DNA from: Phocaeicola massiliensis B84634 = Timone 84634 = DSM 17679 = JCM 13223
GTDB lineage: Bacteria; Bacteroidota; Bacteroidia; Bacteroidales; Bacteroidaceae
Assembly (NCBI RefSeq): GCF_000382445.1
Contig: NZ_KB905472.1
Coordinates: 632,074-696,073, forward strand
Direction of reading: 5' to 3'
DNA length: 64,000 bases
Shown: piece by piece, positions 17,770 through 27,275 of the stretch
How the letters are laid out: each line of letters starts with the position of its first letter
Numbering within the stretch: position 1 is the first letter of the stretch
The notes under the pieces: model-generated
What the model was told of the DNA's origin: nothing
Databases searched by the model: none
Seen by the model: the letters and a program-made list of their open reading frames with translations, nothing else
Made by a program: the position numbers and the translations under genes

Positions 17770-19023
17770 TCAATAATACGGTAAATCAAGCTTAATCGTC
17801 TTGGTAGCCTCTTCCTTTTTAGCATCAACAACCTTTGCATACACTTGAGTTGTACGGACATTCGTATGACCAAGCATTTTGCTAACAGTATAAATGTCTG
17901 TTCCTCCGGCGAGTTGCAGGGTTGCATACGAGTGCCTAAAACAATGGTAGGTGATGTGCTTCGTTATTCCGGCTTCTGCAACCCATTTCTTTATCGGACG
18001 GTTAATCCATGACGGGTCTGGCAGTCCGCCAAAAACTAATTGTTCGCCGTCCTTCCTTTCACCACATAATTGAAATGCTTGTTCGGATATAGGCATATAC
18101 TCAACGCCTTTGGTCTTTTGCTGAGTAAAGTTCAAACGGTAACCACCATTGAATACCTCTATCTCTGACCACTTCAACTTTTGAATGTCACAATGACGAA
18201 GCCCGGTAAGTGCAGAAAAGAGGGCGGCACGCTTCAACAACGGGTCGCATGGAGTTTGAGCCAAGCGGTTCAGTTCTTCAATGGTCAAGTATTCCCTACG
18301 GCTTTCTTGACCTTGAATACCCTTGATCTTTGCCCCAATATCAACCGTCAAATAGCCGTCAATGAAAGCCTGCTTCAATGCAGCCTTGAATATGGAGAAA
18401 TAAGTGGATGCCGTATTTTGCGAGATAACACCTTTCTTGCCTCCTCCCTGTGGGGCGTTCAATAGGAACATACGGAATGATTCTATCAGCTTCAAGTCAA
18501 TCTGTGAGAAAAGGATGGTATCTCCTTTCGCAAAGATTTTCAACAATTCATGTACACGCTTCCAGTTGATGATAATGGAATCGGAGCTATGGGCGTGGCG
18601 TAACCGTTGCACATGGTCGAAGTAGTCTATGAAGTTGCAACGTGAACGCTCTAGCTGCTCTGCCTGTTCTGCATCCGTTTCAGAATAAAGCGAAGCGTTA
18701 TCGTATTCCTTTTGGCGCAGGCTCCTCACCTTGTCGGCATAGATACACGATTCTTGGTCTAATTGAGATTTGCATTGGATGATGCCGTTCAAGTCACGCT
18801 TTAGCTTATAAGTGGTCTTGCCGTCTTTGTCGGTTCGGGCATTCCGCGACTTATCCCATATGGGAGTGGTTATAGTACGGCTCAGATATTCACGCACTCT
18901 TTGGGGAGTGGGTTTGTCTGCTTGGAAAACCGGATAAGCTTCAACATACAGGTACCATTCCTCGCGGTATTCCGATTTGCGGAGTTTTACTGAAACTCGT
19001 GTATTGGCCAACGCTTTCTTCAT
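17770..19023 (-). CDS. int: Tyrosine recombinase, integrase of the mobilizable element
   Basis: 417 residues with the three-domain layout of Bacteroides conjugative or mobilizable element integrases: an N-terminal arm-binding domain (about 1-105, VRKSEYREEWYLYV-like strands), a SAM-like core-binding domain (about 130-225) and the catalytic domain. Catalytic residues: Arg276 in LTGLRHCDI, His360 and Arg363 in YHCFRHSYA, His386 in LGHTNVRTTQ and Tyr395 in VYAKV. The gene overlaps the upstream two-HTH gene by four bases (ATGA), so the two are co-translated. It marks the right end of the element, about 0.8 kb from the dnaK 3' end. Confidence 0.9.
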   Translation of the reverse strand: MKKALANTRVSVKLRKSEYREEWYLYVEAYPVFQADKPTPQRVREYLSRTITTPIWDKSRNARTDKDGKTTYKLKRDLNGIIQCKSQLDQESCIYADKVRSLRQKEYDNASLYSETDAEQAEQLERSRCNFIDYFDHVQRLRHAHSSDSIIINWKRVHELLKIFAKGDTILFSQIDLKLIESFRMFLLNAPQGGGKKGVISQNTASTYFSIFKAALKQAFIDGYLTVDIGAKIKGIQGQESRREYLTIEELNRLAQTPCDPLLKRAALFSALTGLRHCDIQKLKWSEIEVFNGGYRLNFTQQKTKGVEYMPISEQAFQLCGERKDGEQLVFGGLPDPSWINRPIKKWVAEAGITKHITYHCFRHSYATLQLAGGTDIYTVSKMLGHTNVRTTQVYAKVVDAKKEEATKTIKLDLPYY

Positions 19024-19580
19024 TGCTTCATCCCTTTATATAGGTTATCAATTTCTTTCTTGGGCACATAAACGAAGTTACCTATCTGCCGGGTAGGGAT
19101 AGAGTATTTACGGATATGTAGATAGACCGTACTGTCTTCTAAATGAAACTTCTTGGATATTTCGCCGATAGTATAACAGTCTTTAGGCTCCAAGCTATAT
19201 AGTTTTGCAACGGGTTTGGGTTTTGTCAGAGCTTTCTTTCGTAGCGGATAGAGTTTCAGCAGTTCTTCTTTGCTGACACGGATTTGGTTAGTTCCAAGAT
19301 TTATGTGCGAAATAGTCCCTTTATGTATCAGACGATACAGCGTATCTTTGCTGATGCCGAACATGGCATAAGCTTCCGACACCTTGATGTAATCTTGGTG
19401 CTTCGGGATGCTCTTTACAATTTCATCCAATCGCTGATTCCGCTTCTCTTCGTCTTTCCTGCGCTTATAGGCAATGTTGGAACAGCGTTTGGAGCAATAC
19501 CACGATTCTATGGTCTTGGCGATGAACTCCTGACCACACACCTGGCATTTGCGCTTTATCTCGAACTTTGCTGCTGGCAT
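19020..19580 (-). CDS. Zinc-ribbon protein with two excisionase-type HTH domains
   Basis: 186 residues. The N-terminus has a four-cysteine zinc motif (CQVCGQEF, then WYCSKRCSN) and a basic helix. The first HTH_17-like domain covers about 65-115 (YIKVSEAYAMFGISKDTLYR, IRVSKEELLKLYP). The second covers about 135-185 (CYTIGEISKKFHLEDSTVY, FVYVPKKEIDNLY). It starts the integrase operon and overlaps int by ATGA. The layout suggests a recombination directionality factor or an int regulator; which one cannot be read from the sequence. Confidence 0.8.
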   Translation of the reverse strand: MPAAKFEIKRKCQVCGQEFIAKTIESWYCSKRCSNIAYKRRKDEEKRNQRLDEIVKSIPKHQDYIKVSEAYAMFGISKDTLYRLIHKGTISHINLGTNQIRVSKEELLKLYPLRKKALTKPKPVAKLYSLEPKDCYTIGEISKKFHLEDSTVYLHIRKYSIPTRQIGNFVYVPKKEIDNLYKGMKQ

Positions 19581-19665
19581 AATGCTGATTTTTACTTGTT
19601 TGTATTCAATCCGTTTATATTTTGTCGCAGATTTCCGACTTTCTTATCGCGGCACAAATATGGTA

Positions 19666-19673
19666 CAAATATA
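19666..19673 (-). promoter_or_regulatory. Predicted -7 box (TATATTTG) of the HTH-int operon
   Basis: Matches TAnnTTTG on the minus strand, 86 bp upstream of the HTH gene ATG. A similar CAAATATG sequence occurs nine bases to the left. No convincing -33 element was assigned. Confidence 0.4.
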
Positions 19674-19724
19674 CAATAAAAATCCGAGAAACAAGCAAAT
19701 CCATCAGAAAGTGTTAAAAATAAA

Positions 19725-19755
19725 GTAGGGTGTAACTCATTGAGCTACACCCTAC
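19725..19755 (-). terminator. dnaK rho-independent terminator
   Basis: A 15-bp stem with one mismatch and a single-base loop (GTAGGGTGTA at one end, TACACCCTAC at the other) is followed on the minus strand by TTTATTTTTAAC. It lies 34 bp after the dnaK stop. It is also the last clearly chromosomal feature before the integrase module, so the element boundary should be between it and about 19,600. Confidence 0.85.
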
Positions 19756-19789
19756 TTCTCTATCGTTAGTTATCGTTGTTTACCGATAC

Positions 19790-21706
19790 TTACTTCACTT
19801 CCTCGAAGTCAGCATCCTGAATATCTTCTTTATTATTAGAAGAACCCTGATTAGCCTGTTGTCCTGCACCTGCACCCGGACCGGCCTGAGCGCCACCTTG
19901 TGCACCACTCTGAGCATACATTTCAGCGCTGGCAGCCTGGAATGCTGTATTCAGTTCAGCCATGGCAGTATCAATAGCAGCCAAATCCTGTGCTTTATGA
20001 GCATCTTTCAACTTCTGAAGAGCAGCTTCAATCGGGGCTTTCTTATCAGCCGGCAACTTGTCGCCTAATTCCTTCAACTGATTTTCAGTAGAGAAAATCA
20101 TGGAGTCAGCTTGATTCAATTTGTCAATCTTTTCACGTTCCTTCTTGTCTGCTTCTGCATTAGCTTCAGCTTCGGCTTTCATCTTTTCGATTTCTTCCTT
20201 GCTCAAGCCGGATGATGCTTCGATGCGGATAGCTTGTTCCTTGCCGGTAGCTTTATCCTTGGCAGATACTTTCAAGATACCATTGGCGTCGATATCGAAT
20301 GTCACCTCAATCTGAGGAACACCACGGCGGGCAGGAGCGATGCCTGTCAGGTTAAACTGACCGATTGACTTGTTTTGTGCGGCCATCGGACGTTCACCCT
20401 GAAGTACGTGGATAGTCACTTCAGTCTGGTTGTCGGCAGCTGTAGAGAAGGTTTCGCTTTTACGTGCCGGGATGGTAGTGTTTGCATCAATCAACTTAGT
20501 CATTACACCACCCAATGTTTCGATACCCATTGACAACGGAGTAACATCCAGCAATACCACACCTTTGATTTCATCTGTCAAAACAGCACCCTGAACGGCA
20601 GCACCTACAGCAACCACTTCGTCAGGATTAACACCCTTGGAAGGAGTCTTACCGAAGAATTTTTCTACCAATTCCTGAACAGCCGGAATACGTGAAGAAC
20701 CACCAACAAGGATTACCTCATCGATATCAGAGTTGCTCAAACCTGCATCGCTCATAGCCTTCTTGCAAGGTTCAAGACAAGCCTGAATCAAATTGTGAGC
20801 TAAAGCTTCAAATTTAGCACGTGTCAAAGTCTTAACCAAGTGCTTAGGCATACCGTCTACGGGCATGATGTATGGCAGGTTGATTTCTGTTGAAGTAGAA
20901 GAAGACAATTCAATCTTAGCTTTTTCAGCAGCTTCTTTCAGACGTTGCATAGCCATCGGATCTTTTGTCAAATCCGCACCTTCGTCATTTTTGAATTCCT
21001 GTACCAACCAGTCAATGATTACTTGGTCGAAATCATCACCACCCAAGTGAGTATCACCATTAGTAGAAAGTACTTCAAACACACCACCACCAAATTCAAG
21101 GATAGAGATATCGAATGTACCACCACCAAGGTCGAATACAGCAATCTTCATATCTTTGTGAGCCTTATCAAGACCATAAGCCAAAGCAGCAGCTGTCGGT
21201 TCGTTCACAATACGTTTCACTTCCAGACCTGCAATCTGACCAGCTTCTTTAGTAGCCTGACGTTGTGAGTCTGAGAAGTATGCCGGAACGGTGATAACAG
21301 CTTCTGTAACTTCTTGTCCCAAATAATCCTCGGCTGTTTTCTTCATCTTCTGCAGGATCATAGCTGAAATTTCCTGCGGAGTATAAAGACGTCCGTCAAT
21401 ATCTACACGCGGAGTATTATTGTCACCTTTCACTACTTTATAAGGAACACGAGCAGTTTCCTTCTGTACCTGATCCCATGTTTCACCCATGAAACGTTTA
21501 ATTGAGAAGATAGTACGCTGCGGATTAGTGATAGCCTGACGCTTTGCAGGGTCACCTACCTTACGTTCACCGCCATCGACAAATGCCACGATAGACGGAG
21601 TAGTACGTTTACCTTCGCTGTTAGCGATAACTACCGGTTCATTACCTTCAAATACTGAAACACATGAGTTTGTTGTTCCTAAGTCAATTCCAATAATCTT
21701 TCCCAT
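19790..21706 (-). CDS. dnaK: Chaperone DnaK (Hsp70)
   Basis: 638 residues, the normal DnaK length. ATP-dependent cytoplasmic folding chaperone working with DnaJ and GrpE. Diagnostic segments: [19 protein letters not shown] at the N-terminus, the second signature [17 protein letters not shown], the third signature [14 protein letters not shown], the interdomain linker [15 protein letters not shown], a substrate-binding beta domain, and a helical lid ending in a Gly/Ala/Gln-rich tail with the conserved C-terminal acidic motif ([11 protein letters not shown]). dnaJ and grpE are not adjacent. Transcribed alone, with its own terminator. Confidence 0.99.
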   Translation of the reverse strand: MGKIIGIDLGTTNSCVSVFEGNEPVVIANSEGKRTTPSIVAFVDGGERKVGDPAKRQAITNPQRTIFSIKRFMGETWDQVQKETARVPYKVVKGDNNTPRVDIDGRLYTPQEISAMILQKMKKTAEDYLGQEVTEAVITVPAYFSDSQRQATKEAGQIAGLEVKRIVNEPTAAALAYGLDKAHKDMKIAVFDLGGGTFDISILEFGGGVFEVLSTNGDTHLGGDDFDQVIIDWLVQEFKNDEGADLTKDPMAMQRLKEAAEKAKIELSSSTSTEINLPYIMPVDGMPKHLVKTLTRAKFEALAHNLIQACLEPCKKAMSDAGLSNSDIDEVILVGGSSRIPAVQELVEKFFGKTPSKGVNPDEVVAVGAAVQGAVLTDEIKGVVLLDVTPLSMGIETLGGVMTKLIDANTTIPARKSETFSTAADNQTEVTIHVLQGERPMAAQNKSIGQFNLTGIAPARRGVPQIEVTFDIDANGILKVSAKDKATGKEQAIRIEASSGLSKEEIEKMKAEAEANAEADKKEREKIDKLNQADSMIFSTENQLKELGDKLPADKKAPIEAALQKLKDAHKAQDLAAIDTAMAELNTAFQAASAEMYAQSGAQGGAQAGPGAGAGQQANQGSSNNKEDIQDADFEEVK

Positions 21707-22216
21707 AATTGTATATTTTTTATTTATTTGTTTTCAATTAAACTGATTTCCCGGCGAATGGTTCACAGAAATTTTTCTTTTCGTGCACCAATCGCACGTC
21801 TTTTATCAAGCAAACAGTATGCCAAGGCAGGGATGTTAGGAACAACTGACAAAATGGCGTATCCTTTTTCGCTACCGACCGACAGAAAAGGCAGAATCGT
21901 AGAAACACTGTCAGCTTTTGAATGGAAAAAATCTCAAGAGGTGTATGAAAAACGATAGAAACAATGGTTGGCCTTGGGTTTACCGCTTAAAAAAAGCTCC
22001 TTGTGTGGGAATTTTCTCTTTGTTTTCTGAATACAATAAAGAAGGAATGTCCGAATGAATGTTTGATTGTTGTTTATCAGTAGGCTGTATGTGTTGATTT
22101 ATGTTTAATGAATGTCTACTGAGATACGGGTGACCGCTTGTTTGTATAGTAAAAAAGGAGGTGTGCAATTTGACACATCTCCTTCGTTTATTTCAATGAT
22201 ATCTACAGTAGTCTGT
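21707..22216. other. Intergenic region upstream of dnaK
   Basis: A 510-bp gap. It contains the dnaK 5' region and, at 22152-22186, a hairpin for the lipoprotein gene to its right. A 76-codon open frame at 21728-21958 has no recognisable domain or start signal and is not called a gene. No heat-shock operator such as CIRCE was seen, and no TAnnTTTG promoter was found for dnaK. Confidence 0.6.
22152..22186 (-). terminator. Hairpin terminator of the META lipoprotein gene
   Basis: An AAAGGAGGTGTG arm pairs with CACATCTCCTT through one wobble. The minus-strand transcript from the META gene reaches it 31 bp after the stop and it is followed by a T run. It carries the TTTGACACA motif also seen in the hairpins at 29553, 39390 and 58260. 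Confidence 0.65.
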
Positions 22217-23014
22217 TTATTGTTTCTTCAAGACTAACAGTTCATTACCGTTTTCTCCGAGCAGATATACTTGACCGTTTTTTATTGAGAAACTTCTTGT
22301 TTCATTCAGCGCGTTCAGTACAGTGGTTTCCGTTTCCATGTCGGGACACATCATCATGGTGGTGGCGATATTTTCAAACTTCAGTGAATTGGCTGTTTTT
22401 TCATTCTGAAGCAAAGCACCGTTGATGGTATTGCAACCCACATTACCGTAAATGCGGTTCTCGTCGGTATTAAAACCAATAAACGGAGTGACTTCGGTAG
22501 TGCCCACTATTTTTTTGCCGTTTACCAACTCAATGGCCCATTCGCCTGAAAGGTCTGTCAGTGAAACCTGCGATTCGTCTTTTTTCTGCAACGTCAGCAT
22601 CTTTTTGCCGTCTTCACTGCACAATGCAATGATTTCAGGCTGGTCTGATACGGTTTCATAGGACTTCACCTTGTTCAGTGCGTTCAGTACCATTTGTTCA
22701 GTCTGCATATCGGGACAAGCCATACGCGTACTTCCGATAGGACCGAAAGATAATGCTCCGGGGGTCAGCGAATCAGCTTCAAAAGTGCCCATCATACGGT
22801 TGCAACCACTGTTCCCATAGATACGTTTTTGAGCTACATCAAAGCCAATAAAAGGCATTTTTTTATCCGTGATTTTCTGTCCGTCCACTTCGGTGATATT
22901 CCATTCACCGTTCAAGGAAGAGAGTGTTAACATATTCTTACTGCCACCGCATGAAGCTAAGATTAGTGCACTGGCGCAAACTGCCGTCATTTTAAAAATT
23001 ACTTTTTTCATCAT
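22217..23014 (-). CDS. Lipoprotein with two META (HslJ-like) domains
   Basis: 265 residues. A lipoprotein signal (ALILASCGGS, lipid Cys about residue 22) is followed by two copies of the META domain. Each opens with LNGEWNITEVDG or LSGEWAIELVNG, continues with PFIGFDVAQKRIYGNSGCN or PFIGFNTDENRIYGNVGCN and closes with MACPDMQTEQ or MMCPDMETET. The family includes HslJ, linked to envelope stress and novobiocin tolerance in E. coli. The role here is unknown, probably in the periplasm or on the outer membrane. A -7 box lies 33 bp upstream. Confidence 0.88.
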   Translation of the reverse strand: MMKKVIFKMTAVCASALILASCGGSKNMLTLSSLNGEWNITEVDGQKITDKKMPFIGFDVAQKRIYGNSGCNRMMGTFEADSLTPGALSFGPIGSTRMACPDMQTEQMVLNALNKVKSYETVSDQPEIIALCSEDGKKMLTLQKKDESQVSLTDLSGEWAIELVNGKKIVGTTEVTPFIGFNTDENRIYGNVGCNTINGALLQNEKTANSLKFENIATTMMMCPDMETETTVLNALNETRSFSIKNGQVYLLGENGNELLVLKKQ

Positions 23015-23046
23015 ACTTTTTTCGTTAAATCATTTAGTTTAGTCTG

Positions 23047-23054
23047 CAAAGCTA
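23047..23054 (-). promoter_or_regulatory. Predicted -7 box (TAGCTTTG) of the META lipoprotein gene
   Basis: TAnnTTTG match on the minus strand, 33 bp upstream of the ATG at 23014 and back to back with the rightward promoter at 23097. Confidence 0.55.
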
Positions 23055-23096
23055 TATATAATTCTTTATTTGCAGTAATAATAAACAATTTTTTTG

Positions 23097-23104
23097 TACC
23101 TTTG
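23097..23104 (+). promoter_or_regulatory. Predicted -7 box (TACCTTTG) of the 416-residue exported protein gene
   Basis: Exact TAnnTTTG match 29 bp before the ATG at 23134. A TTTG at 23069-23072 may serve as -33, at a spacing (24 bp) slightly above the usual range. Confidence 0.6.
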
Positions 23105-23133
23105 CCATACTTTATAAATTAACAAAAAATGAT

Positions 23134-24384
23134 ATGAAAATGTTTTTAAGTGTGCTATTGGGGGTGGTAGGATGCTATATAAGTTATGCACAGAGCGGCT
23201 ATATAGTCTCCACTGCGTCCCGACAGGCAAATACTTTCGTAGAATCACCGGAAAAACAGTTTATCGATGACCATTTTAAATATTACAGTCTGTGCGACTG
23301 GACACCGGGAATGAAGTTTATGGTCATTCCGGAACGTAAAGACCTTGTCATCCCGGTCTTTAAATCGGCAGAGAACGGTAAGGATGTGAATTCCGGAGAA
23401 CTGAAGAATAAGATTATGGAATTTTTGGGTACTGAAGTGACTGACCGAGGATTCGTGCATTTCAATTTTGACTGTGAGGGTAAACTTTACTACCATGAGG
23501 TGAAGAATATCACGTTGGAGCAATATTGCATGAAGCCCAAAGCCGGTATTCCTACTCTTGCTTATTTGGGTGATGTGGATATTGCCAAGGATTTGTTGGA
23601 AGGTGAAACGCTGTATATGCGCACCGACAAAGTGCGTATAGACGACCCCAACAGTACCTCTGGCTATAAGGAAGTGTACATCGGGATGAATGAAAAAGTG
23701 ACAGTGATTGCCGTAGGAGTGGGCAGCCGTGCCTTCCCGGTGAAGATTGTATTCTCCGATGTCAAAGGAAACACGTATTATCAGCCGGTAGCTGTTTCAA
23801 AGACCAATTGTGGGATGCTTGACAATGATTTCATCATGGAAAAGAAAAATAAATATTTTCCCAATGCATTCGGTTTCAGTGATGCCAACGCCAAAAAGTC
23901 TCAAACATTGATGGAAAAATATGGTAAAAAGGCTATCTATCTGAAAGCAGAAACAGAATGTATAGACGATGCCGGCATGACAGTCAAATTGCCCAAATAC
24001 ACGCAGTTTGTCATTAAAAACATTATTGTAGAAAACGGAAGTCAGTCCGTGACGCTTGATTTGACTGCCACAGACGGAAAGCTTTACCGGATAAAGACGA
24101 CTTTCGTACATGCAAGTGTCACCAATCTGGCCTTGCGTAATGATGGCTATTTTGCCGATGTGTTCGGCATTGGCGACCTGCGTGCCAAATATCCCGATAC
24201 GACCGAAGAAACCTGGGATCTAATCAGCCACGGTGAAGTGCGCAAGGGCATGACAACAGACGAATGTCGCTTGTCTTTGGGATACCCCATCCGCGTGCAT
24301 AAGGTAACGGGAGGATATGAAACTTGGTACTATCAAAGAAAATCCTTGGATTTTACTTATAAGAAACTGGAACGTATCAACTAA
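23134..24384 (+). CDS. Exported protein of unknown function with BamE/SmpA-like C-terminus
   Basis: 416 residues. A Sec signal peptide is evident (MKMFLSVLLGVVGCYISYAQ, cleavage after YAQ). The bulk is beta-rich with no family I can name. The last 50 residues (ISHGEVRKGMTTDECRLSLG, then GGYETWYYQRKSLDF) match the SmpA/OmlA/BamE pattern: an xxGMTxxEVxxxLGxP loop followed by WxY strands. It is monocistronic: own promoter upstream and a GC-rich hairpin downstream. A periplasmic or outer-membrane-associated role is inference. Confidence 0.7.
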   Translation: MKMFLSVLLGVVGCYISYAQSGYIVSTASRQANTFVESPEKQFIDDHFKYYSLCDWTPGMKFMVIPERKDLVIPVFKSAENGKDVNSGELKNKIMEFLGTEVTDRGFVHFNFDCEGKLYYHEVKNITLEQYCMKPKAGIPTLAYLGDVDIAKDLLEGETLYMRTDKVRIDDPNSTSGYKEVYIGMNEKVTVIAVGVGSRAFPVKIVFSDVKGNTYYQPVAVSKTNCGMLDNDFIMEKKNKYFPNAFGFSDANAKKSQTLMEKYGKKAIYLKAETECIDDAGMTVKLPKYTQFVIKNIIVENGSQSVTLDLTATDGKLYRIKTTFVHASVTNLALRNDGYFADVFGIGDLRAKYPDTTEETWDLISHGEVRKGMTTDECRLSLGYPIRVHKVTGGYETWYYQRKSLDFTYKKLERIN

Positions 24385-24401
24385 TACCCAAAATATTTTG
24401 T

Positions 24402-24438
24402 TATCTTTGCCCGGTGAACGGTATGTTTTGCCGGGCAA
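24402..24438 (+). terminator. Terminator hairpin overlapping a -7 promoter box
   Basis: TTGCCCGG (24407-24414) and CCGGGCAA (24431-24438) form an 8-bp stem followed by TTTATTTTT, a good terminator for the upstream gene. TATCTTTG at 24402-24409 matches the -7 consensus and overlaps the stem, so the promoter of the next operon may start inside the hairpin. Confidence 0.65.
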
Positions 24439-24462
24439 TTTATTTTTAATTAAAGAGAAGAA

Positions 24463-25656
24463 ATGGGTAAAGTATTAATTATCGGTGCAGGCGGTGTAGG
24501 TACTGTCGTGGCACACAAAGTGGCTCAGAATCCGGATGTTTTTACAGACATTATGATTGCCAGCCGCACTAAATCAAAATGTGATGCAATCGTTAAAGCA
24601 ATCGGTAATCCTGCTATTAAAACAGCTCAGGTTGATGCAGACAATGTAGATGAACTGGTAGAGCTTTTTAATAGTTTCAAACCCGAAATCGTTATTAATG
24701 TAGCCCTGCCTTATCAGGATCTTACCATCATGGAAGCCTGCCTGAAAGCCGGAGTGAATTATCTGGATACTGCCAATTATGAACCGAAAGATGAAGCTCA
24801 CTTCGAATACAGTTGGCAATGGGCTTACAAGCAACGTTTTGAAGAAGCCGGCCTGACAGCTATTCTCGGTTGCGGTTTCGATCCGGGTGTAAGCGGCATC
24901 TATACGGCGTATGCTGCTAAACACCACTTTGATGAAATGCATTATTTGGATATTGTGGATTGCAATGCCGGTAACCATCATAAGGCATTTGCTACCAACT
25001 TCAATCCCGAAATCAATATCCGTGAAATCACTCAAAACGGACGTTATTATGAAGACGGCAAATGGGTGACCACCAAGCCGTTGGAATTTCATAAGGACCT
25101 GACTTATCCCAATATCGGTCCTCGTGATTCATATTTGTTGTATCACGAAGAACTGGAGTCGTTGGTCAAGAATTTCCCCACTATCAAGCGCGCTCGCTTC
25201 TGGATGACTTTCGGACAGGAATATCTGACTCATTTGCGTGTAATTCAGAATATCGGTATGGCACGTATCGATGAAATAGATTATAACGGTGTGAAAATAG
25301 TTCCTTTGCAATTCCTGAAAGCCGTATTGCCCAATCCGCAGGATTTGGGTGAAAACTACGAAGGTGAAACCTCTATCGGTTGCCGTATCCGTGGTGTCAA
25401 AGATGGTAAAGAACGTACTTACTATGTATACAATAACTGTAGCCATCAGGAAGCCTACAAGGAAACCGGCATGCAGGGTGTCAGCTATACTACCGGTGTA
25501 CCTGCCATGATAGGTGCCATGATGTTCTTGAAAGGACTTTGGAAGAGACCGGGAGTATGGAATGTAGAAGAGTTTGATCCGGACCCGTTCATGGAACAGC
25601 TCAATAAGCAGGGTTTGCCTTGGCACGAAGTGTTGGACGGAGACTTGGAACTTTAA
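24463..25656 (+). CDS. Carboxynorspermidine dehydrogenase (saccharopine dehydrogenase family)
   Basis: 397 residues. The N-terminal Rossmann fold carries VLIIGAGGVGTVVAHKVAQ; later landmarks are NVALPYQDLTIMEACLKAG, YLDTANYEP, GCGFDPGVSGIYTAYAAKH and DIVDCNAGNH. This is the saccharopine-dehydrogenase-like family that in Bacteroides reduces the Schiff base of aspartate semialdehyde and a diamine, giving carboxy(nor)spermidine for spermidine synthesis. Cytoplasmic, NADPH-dependent. It leads a tight operon: bcp starts 15 bp after it and recA 28 bp after bcp. The decarboxylase partner is not in the window. Confidence 0.87.
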   Translation: MGKVLIIGAGGVGTVVAHKVAQNPDVFTDIMIASRTKSKCDAIVKAIGNPAIKTAQVDADNVDELVELFNSFKPEIVINVALPYQDLTIMEACLKAGVNYLDTANYEPKDEAHFEYSWQWAYKQRFEEAGLTAILGCGFDPGVSGIYTAYAAKHHFDEMHYLDIVDCNAGNHHKAFATNFNPEINIREITQNGRYYEDGKWVTTKPLEFHKDLTYPNIGPRDSYLLYHEELESLVKNFPTIKRARFWMTFGQEYLTHLRVIQNIGMARIDEIDYNGVKIVPLQFLKAVLPNPQDLGENYEGETSIGCRIRGVKDGKERTYYVYNNCSHQEAYKETGMQGVSYTTGVPAMIGAMMFLKGLWKRPGVWNVEEFDPDPFMEQLNKQGLPWHEVLDGDLEL

Positions 25657-25671
25657 AAACAGGAATGGAAT

Positions 25672-26118
25672 ATGAACGTAGGAGACAAAGCCCCCGAAAT
25701 ATTGGGTCTGAATGAAAAGGGAGAAGAAATTCGTTTGAGCAATTACAAAGGAAAGAAAATAGTACTCTATTTTTATCCCAAAGACATGACTTCCGGTTGC
25801 ACTGCACAGGCGTGCAACTTGCGTGACAATTATTCCGAATTGTGTGCTAAAGGTTATGAGGTAATCGGAGTGAGTGTAAACGATGCCAAATCGCATCAGA
25901 AGTTTATCGAGAAAAACGAACTGCCTTTTACTTTAATCGCAGATACCGACAAGAAATTGGTGGAGCAGTTTGGCGTATGGGGAGAGAAGAGTATGTACGG
26001 ACGCAAATATATGGGTACTTTTCGTACTACTTTTATTATTAACGAAGAGGGTGTAATCGAGCGCGTCATTTCTCCCAAAGAGGTGAAGACAAAAGAACAT
26101 GCCCAACAAATTTTATAA
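25672..26118 (+). CDS. bcp: Thioredoxin-dependent thiol peroxidase (Bcp/PrxQ)
   Basis: 148 residues, normal for Bcp. The peroxidatic and resolving cysteines are five residues apart in [15 protein letters not shown], preceded by VLYFYPK. Later motifs: [38 protein letters not shown] and [16 protein letters not shown]. It reduces peroxides in the cytoplasm. It sits between the polyamine dehydrogenase gene and recA, linking oxidative protection and DNA repair in one transcript. Confidence 0.94.
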   Translation: MNVGDKAPEILGLNEKGEEIRLSNYKGKKIVLYFYPKDMTSGCTAQACNLRDNYSELCAKGYEVIGVSVNDAKSHQKFIEKNELPFTLIADTDKKLVEQFGVWGEKSMYGRKYMGTFRTTFIINEEGVIERVISPKEVKTKEHAQQIL

Positions 26119-26146
26119 TTTACTTAACAGACCAAAAAGAAATCTT

Positions 26147-27190
26147 ATGGCTAAAAAAGATAACGAAGAAATTCCATTCACAGCAGGACCGGGTTCCGGA
26201 GCTAGCGAAAAATTGAAAGCGTTGCAAGCTGCAATGGATAAGATAGAGAAGAACTTCGGTAAAGGCTCTATCATGAAATTAGGAGATGAAAACGTTCAGC
26301 AGGTAGAGGTTATCCCGACCGGTTCCATCGCCTTGAACGCTGCACTCGGTGTAGGCGGTTATCCGAAGGGAAGAATCATCGAGATATACGGCCCTGAATC
26401 ATCCGGTAAAACAACATTGGCTATCCATGCTATTGCCGAAGCTCAAAAAGCGGGAGGAATCGCTGCTTTTATTGATGCGGAACATGCATTCGATCGTTTC
26501 TATGCTTCCAAACTGGGAGTGGATGTAGATAACCTGTGGATCTCACAGCCGGACAATGGTGAGCAGGCATTGGAAATTGCGGAACAATTGATTCGCTCTT
26601 CAGCCATTGATATTATTGTTATTGACTCTGTTGCAGCATTGACACCGAAAGCTGAAATCGAAGGTGATATGGGTGATAATAAAGTGGGACTTCAGGCACG
26701 TTTGATGTCACAGGCACTGCGCAAGCTCACCTCTGCCATCAGTAAGACCAACACAACTTGTATCTTTATCAACCAGTTGCGTGAGAAAATCGGTGTAATG
26801 TTCGGTAATCCTGAAACAACTACCGGTGGTAATGCCTTGAAGTTCTATGCTTCGGTACGTTTGGATATCCGTCGCGCCACACAGTTGAAAGATGGCGAGG
26901 AAGTTATCGGAAATCAGACACGTGTAAAGGTGGTGAAGAATAAAGTGGCTCCTCCTTTCCGCAAAGCTGAATTCGATATTATGTTTGGCGAAGGTATTTC
27001 TAGAGCCGGAGAAATTATCGATTTGGGAGCCGAACTCGGCATTATTAAGAAAAGCGGTTCGTGGTACAGCTATAATGATACCAAACTGGGACAAGGTCGT
27101 GATGCTTCCAAACAGGTGATTCAGGACAATCCGGAATTGGCGGAAGAACTGGAAGGGCTTATCTTTGCCGCACTGAAGGATAAAGAATAA
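26147..27190 (+). CDS. recA: Recombinase RecA
   Basis: About 347 residues from [11 protein letters not shown]. RecA forms filaments on single-stranded DNA for homologous recombination and SOS induction. Landmarks: Walker [83 protein letters not shown] and the [11 protein letters not shown] loop. An in-frame ATG at 26099 inside bcp is rejected as start because the extra 16 residues are not RecA-like and the ATG at 26147 begins the conserved N-terminus. No LexA-like box was recognised upstream. Confidence 0.98.
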   Translation: MAKKDNEEIPFTAGPGSGASEKLKALQAAMDKIEKNFGKGSIMKLGDENVQQVEVIPTGSIALNAALGVGGYPKGRIIEIYGPESSGKTTLAIHAIAEAQKAGGIAAFIDAEHAFDRFYASKLGVDVDNLWISQPDNGEQALEIAEQLIRSSAIDIIVIDSVAALTPKAEIEGDMGDNKVGLQARLMSQALRKLTSAISKTNTTCIFINQLREKIGVMFGNPETTTGGNALKFYASVRLDIRRATQLKDGEEVIGNQTRVKVVKNKVAPPFRKAEFDIMFGEGISRAGEIIDLGAELGIIKKSGSWYSYNDTKLGQGRDASKQVIQDNPELAEELEGLIFAALKDKE

Positions 27191-27205
27191 AGTACTTTGT
27201 TATAT

Positions 27206-27257
27206 GTTTAGGCATGAATTTTATGGAACTAATCTTCCGTGGAATCCATGCCTAAAC
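27206..27257. terminator. Long bidirectional hairpin between recA and the DUF4923 gene
   Basis: GTTTAGGCATG (27206-27216) pairs perfectly with CATGCCTAAAC (27247-27257). Pairing can extend about ten more bases inward, mostly through G-U wobbles in the plus-strand RNA. It lies between convergent genes and probably stops both transcripts, although the T tract is weak. Confidence 0.65.
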
Positions 27258-27275
27258 TATAAATGCCTTCATGGT

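Noticed and set aside
3340-19720. Direct repeats as attL/attR of the integrated element
   Set aside because: Comparing the flank near 3,355 with 19,600-19,790 by eye gave no shared block long enough to call.
21728-21958. 76-codon plus-strand frame upstream of dnaK
   Set aside because: No recognisable family, no promoter or ribosome binding site; composition looks like random AT-rich DNA.
26099-26146. Upstream ATG for recA inside bcp
   Set aside because: The extra 16 residues are not RecA-like and the ATG at 26147 begins the conserved N-terminus.
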